From Pseudomonadota bacterium (GTDB taxonomy: Bacteria > Myxococcota > Myxococcia > Myxococcales > Myxococcaceae), in the NCBI GenBank assembly GCA_023426545.1, contig JAFAAN010000040.1, forward strand, positions 69,581 through 133,580: 64,000 bases of DNA. The letters run 5' to 3'. Positions within the stretch are counted from its first letter, which is position 1, and each line of letters starts with the position of its first letter. A program made the position numbers and the translations under genes. Positions 46,925-55,324 of this stretch are shown one piece after another. The notes beneath the pieces were generated by a model. That model saw only the letters and a list, made by a program, of their open reading frames with translations, searched no databases and was not told the DNA's origin.

Positions 46925-46936
46925 GACGTGGCTCCC

Positions 46937-46976
46937 GAAACGAGAAACGGGGCCAGCCCCTTGCCGGGCCGGCCCC
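46937..46976 (-). terminator. Candidate terminator between rplY and pth
   Basis: On the minus strand a GC-rich hairpin (arms at 46976-46966 and 46959-46949, 10 of 11 pairs) is followed by GTTTCTCGTTTC. It begins 30 bases after the rplY stop and could reduce read-through into pth. Confidence 0.6.
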
Positions 46977-47005
46977 GCTCCTGAAGGACCGCTGAAGGCG
47001 GAAGA

Positions 47006-47668
47006 CTACTTCTTCGCCGGGGCCTTCGCCGCGGCCGCCTTGTCGCCGGCCTTCGCGTCCTTGGCCGCAGGAGCCGCCGCGGCCGCCGCGCCCGGGGCCT
47101 CCGCCGCCTCCGGCGCGCTCAGGACGGCCAGGGTGTAGTTGACGTTCGTCTTCACCGACACGCCCTCGGGCAGCTTCACGTCGTTGATGTGGAGCACCTC
47201 GGTGATCTTCATCGGCGTGACGTCCACCTCGATGCGCTCGGGGATGGCGGCAGGCAGCGACCAGACCTCGATCTCACGGCGGGCCTGGGTGAGCAGACCG
47301 CCGTCCGCCACGCCCTGCGCGCGGCCGGTGAGCACCAGCGGCACGTTGACCTTCACCTTCTCGTTCGGGCGCACGTCGATGAAGTCGGCGTGGAGGATGT
47401 CCCGGGTGACCGGGTCCATCTGGTAGTCCTTCAGGAGGACCTGACGGTCGCCACCGTCCACCTTGATCTGGATCAGGGTGTTGAACTTGTGCGGGGTGTT
47501 GATGGCCTGGCGCACCGCCTTGGGGTTCACGGCGATGTGCGCCGGCTTCTCCAGGTGCTTGCCGTAGACGACGGCGGGGATCAGGCCACTGGCGCGCAGG
47601 CGGCGGGCAACGCCCTTGCCGGTGCCCTCGCGCGGCTTGGCTTCGAGAACGCGGGAATTGTCGGACAT
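47006..47668 (-). CDS. rplY: 50S ribosomal protein L25 (general stress protein CTC form)
   Basis: A 220-residue L25 of the long CTC type. The N-terminal 5S rRNA-binding domain (LEAKPREGTGKGVARRLRASGLIPAVVYG) is followed by the C-terminal TL5/CTC domain (VDVTPMKITEVLHINDVKLPEGV) and an Ala/Lys-rich tail. It lies between prs and pth, as in Bacillus and many other bacteria (spoVG, prs, ctc, pth order). Translation from the ATG at 47668. Confidence 0.95.
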   Translation of the reverse strand: MSDNSRVLEAKPREGTGKGVARRLRASGLIPAVVYGKHLEKPAHIAVNPKAVRQAINTPHKFNTLIQIKVDGGDRQVLLKDYQMDPVTRDILHADFIDVRPNEKVKVNVPLVLTGRAQGVADGGLLTQARREIEVWSLPAAIPERIEVDVTPMKITEVLHINDVKLPEGVSVKTNVNYTLAVLSAPEAAEAPGAAAAAAPAAKDAKAGDKAAAAKAPAKK

Positions 47669-47841
47669 GGAATCCTCACAGAGGAGACTGCGGGTGCCAC
47701 CGGCCGCCCTGGCGCCCTCGGCATCCCGCCCCAGTGGCGGGCCCCGAAGACGGCGCCTGTGGAGGCAACCGATGGAAGTGCGTGCACATGCCAGCGGGGC
47801 GGCTCGGAGTCAAGCCGCCTGCCGGGCCGCCGCGCGCCGGC

Positions 47842-48792
47842 TCAGACGAACAGCGTGCTGAGCGAATCGGCGCGGTGGATGCGGGCGATGGCCTCGCCGA
47901 AGAGGCGCTCGGTGGTGAGCTGGCGGATCTTCGAGCAGGCCTGGGCGGAGGGGGCCAGCGGCACGGTGTCGGTGAAGACGACCTCCTCCAGCACGGAGTC
48001 CTGGATGCGCTGGATGGCCGGGCCGGAGAGGATGGGGTGGACCGCGTAGGCCACCACCCGGCGCGCGCCCTTGGCCTTCAGCGCCGCGGCGGCCTGGGCG
48101 AGCGTCCCGGCGGTGTCCACCATGTCGTCCACCAGCACCGCGTCCTTGCCGCTCACGTCGCCGATGAGGTTCATGACCTCGGACGCGTTGGGGCGGGGGC
48201 GGCGCTTGTCGATGATGGCCAGGCCCGTGTTCAGCCGCTTGGAGTACGCGCGCGCGCGCTCCACGCCGCCGGCGTCCGGCGAGACGATGACCAGCTCCTG
48301 GGACTCGGGGAAGCGCTTGCGCAGGTCCTCCAGGAACACCGGCGAGCCGTAGAGGTGGTCGGAGGGGATGTTGAAGAAGCCCTGGATCTGCCCGGCGTGC
48401 ATGTCCATGGACACCACGCGCCCGGCGCCCGCGGACTCCAGCAGGTCCGCGATGAGCTTCGCGGTGATCGGCGTGCGCGGCGCCACCTTCCGGTCCTGAC
48501 GGGCGTACCCGTAGTATGGGATGACGGCGGTGATGGAGCCGGCGCTCGCCCGCTTGAGCGCGTCGCACATGATGAGCAGCTCCATCAGATGGTCGTTCGC
48601 CGGCGGGCAGGTCGACTGGAGGACGAAGACGTCGAGGCCGCGGACGTTCTCGCCGATCTCGACGTGAATCTCCCCGTCCGAGAACCGGCCGACCTCCGCC
48701 TTGCCCAGAGGGCGCTTGAGGTACTCGCAGATGCGATGCGCCAGGCCGGGATTCGAGTTCCCGGCGAACACCTTGAAGTCACGCGGCTGCAT
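47842..48792 (-). CDS. prs: Ribose-phosphate pyrophosphokinase
   Basis: A 316-residue enzyme that makes PRPP from ribose 5-phosphate and ATP. FKVFAGNSNPGLAHRI, GRFSDGEIHVEIGENVRG, YYGYARQDRKVAPRTPITAK, the PRPP loop KDAVLVDDMVDTAGTL and SMDMHAGQIQGFF are intact. PRPP feeds purine, pyrimidine, histidine and tryptophan synthesis and the salvage enzymes encoded nearby. It follows spoVG by 47 bp. Confidence 0.96.
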   Translation of the reverse strand: MQPRDFKVFAGNSNPGLAHRICEYLKRPLGKAEVGRFSDGEIHVEIGENVRGLDVFVLQSTCPPANDHLMELLIMCDALKRASAGSITAVIPYYGYARQDRKVAPRTPITAKLIADLLESAGAGRVVSMDMHAGQIQGFFNIPSDHLYGSPVFLEDLRKRFPESQELVIVSPDAGGVERARAYSKRLNTGLAIIDKRRPRPNASEVMNLIGDVSGKDAVLVDDMVDTAGTLAQAAAALKAKGARRVVAYAVHPILSGPAIQRIQDSVLEEVVFTDTVPLAPSAQACSKIRQLTTERLFGEAIARIHRADSLSTLFV

Positions 48793-48839
48793 GGTGGGGC
48801 CGCTGACTAACCTGTACGCGGACGGAAGGAAAGAAGTCG

Positions 48840-49139
48840 TTAGTCGAGGTCCGCTGGAGCCATGCCGAGCATCCCGGCTTGCGCCTGATGGAGGTGCCGC
48901 TCGTACTCCATCAGGATGACGCGCTCCATCTGACTGCGCGTATCCGCGTTGAGCGGGTGGGCGATATCCTTGTACGTCCCATCCTTCCGCTTCTTGGCTG
49001 GCATCGCGATGAAGAGCCCGGTCGAGCCGTGGATGACCTTCAAATCGCGAATGACGAAGCAGTGGTCCAAGGTGATGGTGACATACGCCTTGAGCTTGTC
49101 CTCTTCGACCGGAAACACCCGGACGTCGGTGATGTTCAT
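48840..49139 (-). CDS. spoVG: SpoVG-like regulator
   Basis: A 99-residue RNA/DNA-binding protein. The family start MNITDVRVFPVEEDKLKAYVTITLD, FVIRDLKVIHGSTGLFIAMPAKK and GTYKDIAHPLNADTR are all present. In Bacillus it affects sporulation septation and in other bacteria it binds nucleic acids; a developmental role in a fruiting bacterium is plausible but not shown. The start follows a run of eight Gs that contains the ribosome site. It heads the prs unit. Confidence 0.95.
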   Translation of the reverse strand: MNITDVRVFPVEEDKLKAYVTITLDHCFVIRDLKVIHGSTGLFIAMPAKKRKDGTYKDIAHPLNADTRSQMERVILMEYERHLHQAQAGMLGMAPADLD

Positions 49140-49273
49140 GGTCCCCCCCCGAACCCGAAAGGTCGGAGCTGAAGGGAAGCCTGGGACATACCGGGTGGCA
49201 AATGCAAGCGTGGCCGCGAGGGAGATTTGCGCCAGTGTTCAATGCGCCCACAGTCCGCCGCTGCGAGTGGAGG

Positions 49274-49654
49274 CTAGGCCAGCAATTGAGGCCAGTGGAG
49301 GACCAGGTGGGTCAGGAAGGCGAGGTGGTACACCACGATGACGGCGTACACGGCGGCGCCCAGCCGGATGGCGACGCGGCTGGCCGTCAGGTGCCGGTGG
49401 AGGCACAGCAGCCACAGGCCGGCGTTCACGATGACCAGCTTGGTGAACATGAAGAAGAGCGGGGACTGCTCGTAGGCCAGCCGCATGATGGGGTTGAGCT
49501 CCTCGGCCACCCCCAGCTGGAGGAAGAAGAGGGTGAACAGCCCGTCCAGCAGGTTCAGCGTCAACAGCGCCACGGAGGCCGGCGACAGGTAGAACGACGC
49601 CTTGCTGCCCCACGCCCCGCCGCGCATCTGCTCGAAAGTCGCCGCCACGCCCAT
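49274..49654 (-). CDS. DUF5658 family membrane protein
   Basis: A 126-residue protein with four hydrophobic segments. The segment ALLTLNLLDGLFTLFFLQLG followed by EELNPIMRLAYEQSP is the conserved part of the DUF5658 family; the rest is transmembrane. Function is unknown. It is on the same strand as spoVG but 134 bp away, with its own likely promoter, and diverges from tdk. Confidence 0.78.
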   Translation of the reverse strand: MGVAATFEQMRGGAWGSKASFYLSPASVALLTLNLLDGLFTLFFLQLGVAEELNPIMRLAYEQSPLFFMFTKLVIVNAGLWLLCLHRHLTASRVAIRLGAAVYAVIVVYHLAFLTHLVLHWPQLLA

Positions 49655-49780
49655 CCCCCTTCGCCGGTCCGTAGCCAGAGCCTTTCAAGAGGCCTGCCAA
49701 CGCCCGCGAGGGCAGGATGCGGCCGAGGAAGCGGGCGACATCCGGCGGCGATTCGGCTATGGGGCGGTCGTGGCGGGAAA

Positions 49781-49809
49781 TTGACTCCCCTGGGGTCGTG
49801 GCAGACTAT
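49781..49809 (+). promoter_or_regulatory. Candidate sigma-70-type promoter of the salvage operon
   Basis: TTGACT (49781-49786), a 17-bp spacer and GACTAT (49804-49809) precede the tdk start by 36 bases. Only three positions of the -10 match the consensus. A CCCCTGGGG palindrome lies in the spacer. Confidence 0.45.
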
Positions 49810-49844
49810 CCGCGCCCCTTCCGCCCCCGGCCCGTGAGCGTTCC

Positions 49845-50444
49845 TTGCACCAATTCCCCAAAGATATCGGGTGGATAGAGGTCATCTGCGGCTCGATGTT
49901 CTCCGGCAAGACGGAGGAGCTGATCCGCCGCGTCCAGCGCGCCGTCTACGGCAAGCAGAAGGTGCAGGTGTTCAAGCCCCGCATCGACAACCGCTATGAC
50001 GCGTCCGCGGTGGTGAGCCACTCCCAGCTCAAGGTCATGTCCACGGCCATCGAGCGGGCTGAAGAGATTTTCTACAGGCTTGCCCCCGATACCCAGGTGG
50101 TGGGCATCGACGAGGTGCAGTTCTTCGGCGCCGAGGTGGTGGCGGTGGTGGAGGCCCTGGCGAACAAGGGCCTGCGCGTCATCTGCGCCGGGCTGGACCA
50201 GGACTACCAGGGGCGGCCCTTCGAGCCGATGCCGCAGCTGATGGCGGTGTCGGAGTACGTGACGAAGGAGCTGGCCATCTGCGTGGTGTGCGGGAATCCG
50301 GCCAATCGCTCCCAGCGCATCGTGTCCAGTGGTGAGCGGGTGGTGGTGGGCGCGGCGGGCGACTACGAGCCCCGCTGCCGCAAGTGCCACGTGGCGGAGC
50401 CGGCGGAGGGCACGCCGCCGCAGACGCTGGAGCTGTTCGACTGA
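49845..50444 (+). CDS. tdk: Thymidine kinase
   Basis: A 199-residue type II thymidine kinase. Walker A is GSMFSGKTEELIRR, the Asp loop is VVGIDEVQFF, and the lasso region with four cysteines is CVVCGNPANRSQR and EPRCRKCHV (a Zn ribbon). It salvages deoxythymidine with ATP. The start is TTG at 49845: no ATG or GTG is in frame upstream, and HQFPKDIGWIEVICGSMF matches the family N-terminus. Heads a unit with a UPRT-like gene (15 bp later) and hpt. Confidence 0.92.
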   Translation: MHQFPKDIGWIEVICGSMFSGKTEELIRRVQRAVYGKQKVQVFKPRIDNRYDASAVVSHSQLKVMSTAIERAEEIFYRLAPDTQVVGIDEVQFFGAEVVAVVEALANKGLRVICAGLDQDYQGRPFEPMPQLMAVSEYVTKELAICVVCGNPANRSQRIVSSGERVVVGAAGDYEPRCRKCHVAEPAEGTPPQTLELFD

Positions 50445-50459
50445 GCGGGAGCTGAACGG

Positions 50460-51275
50460 ATGCGCGACACCCTGTACTCGAACATTCCCTTCAAGCTGAA
50501 CGAGATGCCCCACCACTATGGGCCTCATGTCCACCTGGTGGGAAATCCCTTTCTCCTGACCCAGTTGGCCACGCTGTGTTCGAAGGGCGTCATCCAGCCG
50601 CAGATCAACCGGCTGGTGGAGACGCTGTATGTCGACCTGGTGAAGACGGTGCTCAACGCGGAGTTCCCGCGGAAGAACGTGAGCCTGCCCACGCGGATGA
50701 TCGACTCCACCCCTCAGGGCCTCTACCAGGGCGAGGTCATCGACCCGCAAGTGCGGGTGGTGACGGTGAACATCGCCCGGGCGGGCACGCTGCCGTCGCA
50801 GGTGACGTACGACCTGATGAACGCCACGCTGGACCCGACGGTGGTGCGGCAGGACCACATCATCATGAGCCGGATGATTGGCGCCGCGGAGTCGGTGGTG
50901 GGCTCGGAGATTGGCGGCGCGAAGATTGGCGGCGACGTGGACGACGCCTTCGTGCTCTTCCCCGACCCCATGGGTGCCACGGGCGGCAGCCTGTCCACGG
51001 CGATTTCGCTCTACAAGGACAAGGTGCCCGGGACGCCCCGGCGCATCATCACCCTGAACCTCATCGTCACGCCGGAGTACCTGCGGAAGATGACCACGGA
51101 CCACCCGGACGTCGTCATCTACGCGCTCCGGCTGGACCGGGGCCTGTCTCCGCCGGAGGTGTTCGGCACCGAGCCGGGCGCGCTCTGGGAGAAGGAGCGG
51201 GGCCTGGATGACCGGCAGTACATCGTCCCCGGAGGCGGCGGCTTCGGGGAGATCATGAACAACGCGTACGTGTAG
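50460..51275 (+). CDS. Uracil phosphoribosyltransferase-like protein
   Basis: A 271-residue protein with a phosphoribosyltransferase-type fold. VVTVNIARAGTLPSQVTYDLMN and DPMGATGGSLSTAISLYKDK are the UPRT-like PRPP loop (normally DPMLATGGS) and the uracil-binding region ends with RLDRGLSPPEVFGTEPG, DDRQYIVPGGGGFGEI. It is longer than E. coli Upp (208 residues) because of an N-terminal extension. Its position between tdk and hpt supports a role in pyrimidine base salvage. The exact substrate is not proven. Confidence 0.82.
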   Translation: MRDTLYSNIPFKLNEMPHHYGPHVHLVGNPFLLTQLATLCSKGVIQPQINRLVETLYVDLVKTVLNAEFPRKNVSLPTRMIDSTPQGLYQGEVIDPQVRVVTVNIARAGTLPSQVTYDLMNATLDPTVVRQDHIIMSRMIGAAESVVGSEIGGAKIGGDVDDAFVLFPDPMGATGGSLSTAISLYKDKVPGTPRRIITLNLIVTPEYLRKMTTDHPDVVIYALRLDRGLSPPEVFGTEPGALWEKERGLDDRQYIVPGGGGFGEIMNNAYV

Positions 51276-51286
51276 CGGAGGAACCC

Positions 51287-51820
51287 TTGGCGTTCTACGA
51301 GCAGGAAGTCGGTGTCCTGATTCCCGAGGACAAGTTGCAGGCGCGCGTGCGCGAGCTCGCGGCGGAGATCACCCGCGACTACGCGGGCAAGGACCTGACG
51401 CTCATCTGCGTGCTGAAGGGCTCGGTGTTCTTCGCCATCGACCTGGCGAAGTACATGGACCTGCCGGTGAAGCTCGAGTTCCTCGGCGTGTCCAGCTACC
51501 AGGGCGGCACGGAGACGACGGGCGAGGTGCGCATCACCACCGACGTCAGCAAGCCCATGGCGGGCAAGCACCTGCTCGTCATCGAGGACATCATCGACAC
51601 CGGGCTCACCATGCAGTTCCTGCTGGAGAACCTGCGCGCGCGGCACCCCGCGTCGCTGAAGGTGTGCACGCTGCTGGAGAAGCCCTCGCGCGCCCGGACG
51701 AAGGTGGACATCGACTACACGGGCTTCGTCATCGATGACCACTTCGTCGTGGGCTACGGGCTCGACTACGGGGAGGTGTACCGGAACATCCCCTTCATCG
51801 GGGTGATGAAGAACAAGTAG
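51287..51820 (+). CDS. hpt: Hypoxanthine phosphoribosyltransferase
   Basis: A 177-residue enzyme converting hypoxanthine or guanine with PRPP to IMP or GMP. The flexible loop LKGSVFFAIDL, SSYQGGTETTGEV, the PRPP motif LLVIEDIIDTGLTM and the purine-binding end FVVGYGLDYGEVYRNIPFIG are all present. The start is TTG at 51287, after GGAGGAAC. Last gene of the salvage unit with tdk and the UPRT-like gene. A GC-rich hairpin follows at 51837. Confidence 0.93.
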   Translation: MAFYEQEVGVLIPEDKLQARVRELAAEITRDYAGKDLTLICVLKGSVFFAIDLAKYMDLPVKLEFLGVSSYQGGTETTGEVRITTDVSKPMAGKHLLVIEDIIDTGLTMQFLLENLRARHPASLKVCTLLEKPSRARTKVDIDYTGFVIDDHFVVGYGLDYGEVYRNIPFIGVMKNK

Positions 51821-51836
51821 CGCCTCCGGAGGTGCG

Positions 51837-51861
51837 GGCGCCGCCCTTCGCGAGCGGCGCC
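51837..51861 (+). terminator. Candidate hairpin after hpt
   Basis: GGCGCCGC (51837-51844) and GCGGCGCC (51854-51861) form a perfect 8-bp stem around nine bases. There is no T-run, so termination would need Rho or the hairpin may only protect the mRNA end. Confidence 0.4.
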
Positions 51862-52103
51862 GCCCCCGGAAGGGACGTGCGACCTCCGCGCAGGGGCAGA
51901 CCGCTCCGCCGGGCGTCGGGCACAGACGCTCCCGGCCATCTCAGGCCCGAACGTCAGAGGTGGCGAAGGGGCATGGGCCGCGTGAGGGGGCCGCTCAGCG
52001 GGCGTGAGGTGCCGCTGTGCGTTGTCGTCTCCATGACCATGCACAGCATGCCTGGAAGAACACGCTGAAGCGTGGCGACGGGCCGCGCGGAGTGAGGCTG
52101 GGC

Positions 52104-52940
52104 ATGGATGCATCCAGGGACAGGGCCGCTCTGGCCCGGGCAAGCAGCGCCAACAACAACGAGGCCGTCCGGAAGTACGTTGCGGAGCTCATCGGAACGT
52201 TCGTCCTGGTGCTCGGCGGCGTCGGGGCGGCCGTGCTGGCGGGGGACCACATCGGCTTCCTGGGGGTGGCGCTCGCCTTTGGCCTGTCGCTGCTGGCCAT
52301 GGTGTACGTGGTGGGCCCTATTTCTGGCTGCCACGTGAATCCGGCGGTGACGCTGGGCCTCCTGCTGTCGGGGAAGATGGAGGGCAAGGATGCGGTCGGC
52401 TACGTGGTGGCGCAGTGCGTGGGGGCCATCCTGGCCGCGGGCGCGGTGCTGCTGATTGCCCGAGGGATGCCGGGAGGGTATTCGGTGGCCACGCATGGCC
52501 TCGCGGCCAACGGCTATGGCGCCGCCTCGCCTGATGGCTTCGGCATGGGGGCGGCCTTCCTCACCGAGGTGGTGCTTACCTTCGTACTCGTCCTCACCGT
52601 TCTGGGAGCCACGGATGCCCGCGCGCCGGTGGGCTTCGCGGGGTTGGCCATCGGCCTGGTGCTGACGCTCATCCACCTGGTGGCGATTCCGGTGACGAAC
52701 ACCTCCGTGAACCCGGCGCGCAGCCTGGGGCCGGCGGTGTTCGCGGGGAGCGTGCCCCTGGGGCAGCTCTGGCTGTTCATCGTGGCCCCACTGCTGGGCG
52801 GGGCCACCGCCGCCGCCGTGTACCGCACGGTGTTCCGGCCTGTCGTGCCCATCTCCGCGAAGGAGGCCGAGCAGGCCCTGCGGCGCGAGCGGGCCGAGCG
52901 GCTGGCGGACGGGCGGGCCGGAACGCGCGCCCCCATCTGA
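52104..52940 (+). CDS. aqpZ: Aquaporin (MIP family, AqpZ-like)
   Basis: A 278-residue six-helix channel. The two half-helix motifs are CHVNPAVTLGLLL and TSVNPARSLGPAVF, with the selectivity arginine in NPARS; VLVLTVLGATDARAPVGFAGLAIG is the typical helix 4-5 region. The small, aromatic-poor pattern near these motifs fits a water channel rather than a glycerol channel. The N-terminus is polar and extended by about 20 residues and the C-terminus is Arg/Glu-rich. ATG at 52104, with an in-frame ATG at 52017 that is less likely. Confidence 0.88.
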   Translation: MDASRDRAALARASSANNNEAVRKYVAELIGTFVLVLGGVGAAVLAGDHIGFLGVALAFGLSLLAMVYVVGPISGCHVNPAVTLGLLLSGKMEGKDAVGYVVAQCVGAILAAGAVLLIARGMPGGYSVATHGLAANGYGAASPDGFGMGAAFLTEVVLTFVLVLTVLGATDARAPVGFAGLAIGLVLTLIHLVAIPVTNTSVNPARSLGPAVFAGSVPLGQLWLFIVAPLLGGATAAAVYRTVFRPVVPISAKEAEQALRRERAERLADGRAGTRAPI

Positions 52941-53023
52941 TGCCACGGGTCGCTTTCCGGGGCGGGTTCCGGCGGGTACGGTGAGCCGGGAGAGGGGCCC
53001 GCCGTGCCCCTACTGGAGCCACC

Positions 53024-53659
53024 ATGTTTCTCGACCTGACGCGCCTCACGGCCTACTTCCTGGCGGTGCTCGCGCTCATCCTGACGCCCGGGCCGGACAC
53101 GATGTACGTGCTGGCCCGGAGCATGGGGCAAGGGCGCAAGGCGGGCATCGTCTCCGCGCTGGGCATCTTCGTCGGGTGCCTGTTCCACATCGCGGCGGCG
53201 GCGTTCGGGCTGTCGACGCTGCTCGCGACGTCGGCGCTGGCCTTCACCGTGGTGAAGTGGGGCGGGGCGGTCTACCTGGTGTGGATGGGCGTGCAGATGC
53301 TGCGCTCCCAGGACGCTGCTCCCGAGGTGGCCCAAACGCTTCCGGCCCTGGGCCTGCGGCGCATCTTCCGCGACGGCGTCGTCACCAACGTGCTGAACCC
53401 GAAGGTGGCCGTGTTCTTCCTGGCCTTCCTGCCGCAGTTCGTGGACGCGTCCGCGGGGTCGACGGGGCTCCAGTTCCTGGGGCTCGGGTTGATGTTCTCC
53501 GTGACGGGCACGTCGTGGCTGGTGCTGCTGGCGGCGACGGCCGGGGCCTTCGGGGGCTGGATGCGCCGCAACCCGAGGGTGGCGGTGTGGCAGAAGCGCG
53601 TCACCGGGGGCGTGTTCATCGCGCTGGGGGCGCGGCTCGCGTTGCAGCGGCAGGCGTAG
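53024..53659 (+). CDS. LysE/RhtB-family amino acid exporter
   Basis: A 211-residue membrane protein with about six helices. AVLALILTPGPDTMYVLARSMGQGRKAGIVSALGIF is the diagnostic start (TPGP, GxxxG), and GVVTNVLNPKVAVFFLAFLPQFVD is the second conserved block. Members export threonine, homoserine, lysine or related compounds; which one cannot be told. No LysR gene lies beside it. It converges with the following gene at a 3-bp gap. Confidence 0.88.
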   Translation: MFLDLTRLTAYFLAVLALILTPGPDTMYVLARSMGQGRKAGIVSALGIFVGCLFHIAAAAFGLSTLLATSALAFTVVKWGGAVYLVWMGVQMLRSQDAAPEVAQTLPALGLRRIFRDGVVTNVLNPKVAVFFLAFLPQFVDASAGSTGLQFLGLGLMFSVTGTSWLVLLAATAGAFGGWMRRNPRVAVWQKRVTGGVFIALGARLALQRQA

Positions 53660-53662
53660 GCG

Positions 53663-54310
53663 TCAGACGAGCGCCTGGATGACCACGTAGAGCACGTAGA
53701 GGACCCACGGCACGGCGGCCAGCAGCCCGAGGATTCCGAGCAGGCCGGCCCAGACGGGGTAGCCCTTGCGCCAGGGCAGGAGCAGGAAGGTGCCTCCGGC
53801 GAGCGCGGGCAGGGGCAGAAAGTTCAGCGCAGCCAGCTTCGCGCTCATCAGGCCCCAGGCGCGCAGCAGCTCGCCGTCTCGGAGGAGCGCGAGGAGGCGC
53901 TCCACGCGGCCGGGGAGCAGGGAGGGCTCGAAGGGGATGGCGAAGCCGCTTACGAAGTGGCGCAGGGCCTCCGAGGGGCCCAGGCAGGCCATGGCGATGG
54001 CGACCTGCACGGCCCAGGGCAGGAGGATGACGGCGGCGTGCAGGGGCGGGGAGAGCTGGAGCAGGCGGTTCCTGGCGGGAGCGCCCTCGACGGCCTCATC
54101 GAAGCTCACCGCGCTGCTGAGCGCGAGGGGGCGGAAGGCCCAGAGGATGCCGCCCAGGCGGGCGGTGAGCAGGGTGGGGCCGTAGCCGAGGACGACGGAC
54201 ACGGGCCGTGCGCCCAGGCTGCTGGCCACGGCGGCCTGCGCCAGCGCCCAGAGGGCGTTGACGGCGAAGAAGAGCACCCAGAGCCAGACGAGTTGGGACA
54301 GGCGGTCCAT
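53663..54310 (-). CDS. Catalytically dead site-2-protease-like membrane protein
   Basis: A 215-residue protein with several hydrophobic helices. GYGPTLLTARLGGILWAFRPL aligns with the GFGP region of M50 proteases, and AALNFLPLPALAGGTFLLL aligns with the NLLPLPVLDGG motif. The zinc-binding HExxH motif is replaced by NALWALAQ in the first helix and the Asp of LDGG by Ala, so proteolysis is not expected. A degenerate second copy lies at 60795-61137. It could still bind protease substrates as a decoy. Adjacent to the duplicated repeat boundary. Confidence 0.6.
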   Translation of the reverse strand: MDRLSQLVWLWVLFFAVNALWALAQAAVASSLGARPVSVVLGYGPTLLTARLGGILWAFRPLALSSAVSFDEAVEGAPARNRLLQLSPPLHAAVILLPWAVQVAIAMACLGPSEALRHFVSGFAIPFEPSLLPGRVERLLALLRDGELLRAWGLMSAKLAALNFLPLPALAGGTFLLLPWRKGYPVWAGLLGILGLLAAVPWVLYVLYVVIQALV

Positions 54311-54435
54311 GCGATGCGTCCCTGTCTACCATGACCCGGGGTGGCATCCGGGGTGGGGTGGGGCTCCAATCACCCTGGAGCATCGTCGTCGCGGACGTCT
54401 TCCAGTTCGAGTCATCGCTGACGCTCATCGACTCC
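53945..54435. repeat. Left copy of a long duplicated segment
   Basis: From about 53945 to 54386 the sequence is similar to 60795-61206, and from 54381 to about 54420 it matches 61365-61404. In this copy about 158 bp found between those points in the right copy is missing. It therefore holds the whole dead-protease gene plus a short remnant of the neighbouring gene. Confidence 0.75.
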
Positions 54436-54962
54436 AGCAACGGATGGGGCCGCCAGCCATAAGTGGTGGCAAGCCCCCCAAGCCTTGTCGGCACGGGACC
54501 GTGATGGCCTCGTGTGCGCATCGCTTGCTCTAAAGGCGTGGCTGTTCGGCCCTGCATCGAGAGGAAGGTGCGGCATTGATCGTGTATTCTCCTCCCTATA
54601 TGGGATTGCTGTCTCTGACGCCTGAGATAGCCGCCTGCTTTAGGGGGAAATGTGGAGAAGCAGCAGCTAAACCAAAGTTCGCGATTCTCGATCGGCCGAG
54701 TTCCGTCGTGGTTCCGGGCGGTTAGCGCCCTGTGACTGAGTGGAGGCCACCGCTCAGAGGGAAATTCGGGGCGCCTGCGCTGGTCGGCGCCGTAACGAGC
54801 GGGCAGCCTCTCGTGGGGGGCCGTTCGAGAATCAAGATCGTTCGTTTAGAGGCGGTTGGTGTGTGCCGCAGGTACATTCGCGGCATTGCAGTGGCTAATC
54901 GGGGGGCAGCATGCATGGTTTGGCAACCAGGAGGGGCAGAAATAGTGTGACAGACATTGCTC
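54436..54962. other. AT-richer stretch without a recognisable gene
   Basis: About 530 bp after the left repeat, with lower G+C than the surroundings, stop codons in all frames at normal frequency and a short hairpin GGGCG-GTTAG-CGCCC at about 54717. Short open frames have no family features. It could be insertion debris or the promoter area for the cassette. Confidence 0.5.
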
Positions 54963-55319
54963 ATGTCTATTGAGGGCATGTCGCTAGGCTGGCTTTTCGG
55001 TACGGATGCAGAGGGGGGCTTGCTGGTGGAACCCAATGACAATTGCGTAGGCTCATTCCGGAAACGAAATGCGATTTCTTTCACTTCCGAGCAGATTCTT
55101 GCTGCGGCTGATGGGCATCATCCCGCGGCGCTGCTTTGGGCGTGGTGCGCCCCACCGCTACCTGCTGTGATTGCCCTGGAGGCGGCAGGCTGCGCTGCGG
55201 CAAGGTCAGCAGCGCTCTGTGTCGCGGCGACTCGAAGGTGCGGAGGGGGACCTACTTGGAGTCTCACTCCTCATGGGTCACCAGGAGCCAGCTCAGTCAC
55301 CCGTAGGTCAACCGAGTGA
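54963..55319 (+). pseudogene. Possible frameshifted remnant of a hypothetical protein
   Basis: The frame from ATG 54963 reads MSIEGMSLGWLFGTDAEGG, then SFRKRNAISFTSEQILAAADGHHPAALLWAWCAPP, which looks like real protein. After about 55190 the residues become non-protein-like (Ala/Cys/Arg), while the +1 frame becomes sensible (RQGQQRSVSRRLEGAEG, DLLGVSLLMGHQEPAQ) until 55375. A frameshift near 55180-55200 would explain both. The protein is unknown, and it precedes the TIGR02270 gene. Confidence 0.3.
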
Positions 55320-55324
55320 TACCC

